NCBI GenBank assembly: GCA_958298945.1 | Contig: OY282605.1 | Span: 38,480,811 to 38,544,810 of the forward strand | Direction of reading: 5' to 3' | Length of the DNA: 64,000 bases | DNA from: Atherix ibis | Lineage: Eukaryota; Arthropoda; Insecta; Diptera; Athericidae | Shown: positions 36,701 to 39,700 of the stretch, piece after piece | Position numbering within the stretch: the stretch's first letter is position 1 | Layout of the letters: each line of letters begins with the position of its first letter | The notes under the pieces: generated by a model | What the model was told of the DNA's origin: nothing | Databases searched by the model: none | Seen by the model: the letters and a program-made list of their open reading frames with translations, nothing else | Made by a program: the position numbers and the translations under genes

Positions 36701-39700
36701 AATCACTTTAAAAGGATCGAAATTTATAAATTTTATAAAATTTAAATATTTGTTTTTTTTTCAATTAACTTATATAAAAGTCAGAATTTAAAAGAAAACG
36801 AAATTTTCTATTTTAATATTTAAGAAAAATCTTATAGAAGCAAAAAAATAAATTGACAAAAAAAACGTAGTCGAAAAATATTTTATAAGAAATATTTTTC
36901 CATTTCTAATGATATTCGAAAATATCAAAGATAAATATCAAAGTGTACAAAAATATTTTATCCAAAATGTGTAGATGATGATACATAATTCGAGTTGGCG
37001 GCTTCTATCATCGCTTTGGTAGTTTACCTTAACCTCCTACTGCCGCCAAAGCTATTTATAGAGACGATGGCTAGAAAGATTGTTGTTCCGAACAGATGAT
37101 ACTCGTTCTGTACAGTTGTGTATCGATGGATGATCTTCCCATTCGATTAGAGAATATTCCAAGGCTAACACAATGTTCGGCCAAGTTCTAGGTGAGTCCT
37201 ATTATTATGCATGTACGTGGTAATATACGAACATATTTTCGAAGGTCATATTTATTTACATAAACAAACAGAAAATATTCTAAGGTGGATGGTAGCAGAA
37301 AAGTAAATTATTTAATAATAATTAGTTCTGAATTGATTGATTGTAGAGAATATGTTTTCTAGACCTAAGAGATGTGATTCTTTAATTTTATTTAATAGAA
37401 GCACATCTCTTAGGTCACAAGCTCTTCACGAATATTTTTCCATTGACTTTGTGTATTCTTCAAAATGATCGTCGTTTTTCTTTTAAATTTTTTTCCTACG
37501 TTTTTTGTCAAAGATCTCCCACATGTTCTCAAATTGGTGTTTGATTCTTGGAATTATGATGGCAATTGGAAAATGTTAATTTTTTGCTTTAAACAACTTA
37601 AAGGTATGTTTCGTGTTAAAGTCTCCCAATTAGCAGCATTTTCAATTGCCGCATAAGGAAGCATGGTTTTCGGGACTCTCCATAATTCTTATACGATCAA
37701 TTAGATTAATACGTTGTCAGCCCTAATAATTTGTCCAGAGAAGTATACCCATACCATAACGATGCAGCAAAAATGCTTTATTGATCACTTGATAAATTTC
37801 AGGTTGAGCCTTTGATTTCTTCAGCATCCTAATATGTTGCATTCCAGCCGATCCACACAAATTAAATTTGGATACATCAGTAAAAATTACGGTTTTCTAT
37901 TTCTGTAAGTTCCCGTCCAGGTGAGTAGTAAAGAAATCTAAATGAGTTTTTTATCTTTTTGAAAATAAAAAGGTTTGTGTTCCGGCTTTTATAGTGTTCC
38001 GTATTTTTGATTCTAGCTGTAGATTTCGCTAAAGAATGAGGTGTGAGCAATTTTCTGGATGAGGACTGAGCAATTTTCCGAATGAGGTCTAAGCAATTTT
38101 CTGGATGAAGGCTGACCAGTTTTCCGAACGAGGTCTGGGAAATTTTCGGAATGAAGTGTGACCAACTTTCCGAATGAAGTCTGATCAATTTTTCGGATGA
38201 GGTCTAAGCAATTTTCTGAATAAGGTTTTTCGAAATTTTCCGAATTAGGTTTGAGCAGTTGTCAGAATTAATTATAAGCAATTTTCCAAATGACGTCTGA
38301 GCAATATTCCGAATGAAATCAGAGCAATTTTCCGGATGAGATCTGAGAAATTTACACAATGAGGTCGGAGTAATTTTGCGAATGAGGTCTGAGAAATTTC
38401 AGGATGAAATTGGGGTAATTTTCAAATGACGTCTAAGCAATTTTCTGAATTAGGTTTGCGACATGTTCGGATTTAGGTTTGAGCAATTTTCCGAATTAAT
38501 TATGATCAATTTTCTAAATGAGGTCTGAACAATTTTCCGGATGGGGTCTGAGCAATTTTCCGGATGAGGACTGAGCAATTTTCCGAATGGGGTCTGAGCA
38601 ATTTTCCGAATGTGGTCAGAGAAACTTTCCGAATGAGGTTTCAGAAATCTTCCGAATGAGGTTGGAACAATTTTCCGAATGAGGTCTCAGCAATGTTCCA
38701 AATGAGGTTTAGGCAATTTTCCAAATGGGTTTGAGCAGTTTTTGGACTGAGGTCTCAGCAATTTTCCAAATAAGGTCCGGACAATTTTCCGGATGAGGTC
38801 CGATCAATTTTTCGAATGAGGTCTGAGCAATTTTCCGATTGAGGTCTGACGGATGAGGTCTGATCAATTTTCCTAATGAGGTCTGAGAAATTTGCCGAAT
38901 GGTTTGAATAATTTTCCGAATGAGATTTCCGCAATTTTCCGAATTAATGATGAGAAATTTTCCAAATGACGTCTGACAAATTTTCGGAATGAGGTCTCAG
39001 CAATTTTCCGGATAAGGTCTGAGCAATTTTCCGAATGTGGTCTGAGAAACTTTCCGAATGAGGTCTTAGAAATCTTCCGAATGAGGTTAGAACAATTTCC
39101 CGAATGAGGTCTCAGCAATGTTCCAAATGAGGTTTAAGCAATTTTCCAAATGGGTTTGAGCAGTTTTTGGACTGAGGTCTCAGCAATTTTCCAAATAAGG
39201 TCCGGACAATTTTCCGGATGAGGTCCGATTAATTTTTCGAATGAGGTCTGAGCAATTTTCCGATTGAGGTCTGACGGATGAGGTCTGATCAATTTTCCTA
39301 ATGAGGTCTGAGAAATTTGCCGAATGGTTTGAATAATTTTCCGAATGAGATTTCCGCAATTTTCCGAATTAATGATGAGAAATTTTCCAAATGACGTCTG
39401 ACAAATTTTCGGAATGAGGTCTCAGCAATTTTCCGGATAAGGTCTGAGCAATTTTCCGAATGTGGTCTGAGAAACTTTCCGAATGAGGTCTTGGAAATCT
39501 TCCGAATGAGGTTAGAACAATTTCCCGAATGAGGTCTCAGCAATGTTCCAAATGAGGTCTAAGCAATTTTCCAAATGGGTTTAAGCAGTTTTTGGACTGA
39601 GGTCTCAGCAATTTTCCAAATAAGGTCCGGATAAGGTCCGATCAATTTTTCGAATGAGGTTTGAGCAATTTTCCGGATAAGGTCTGATCAATTTTCCTAA

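Noticed and set aside
38873..39543. Two identical 81-residue ORFs
   Set aside because: By-product of the 425-bp higher-order repeat of a 23-bp minisatellite.
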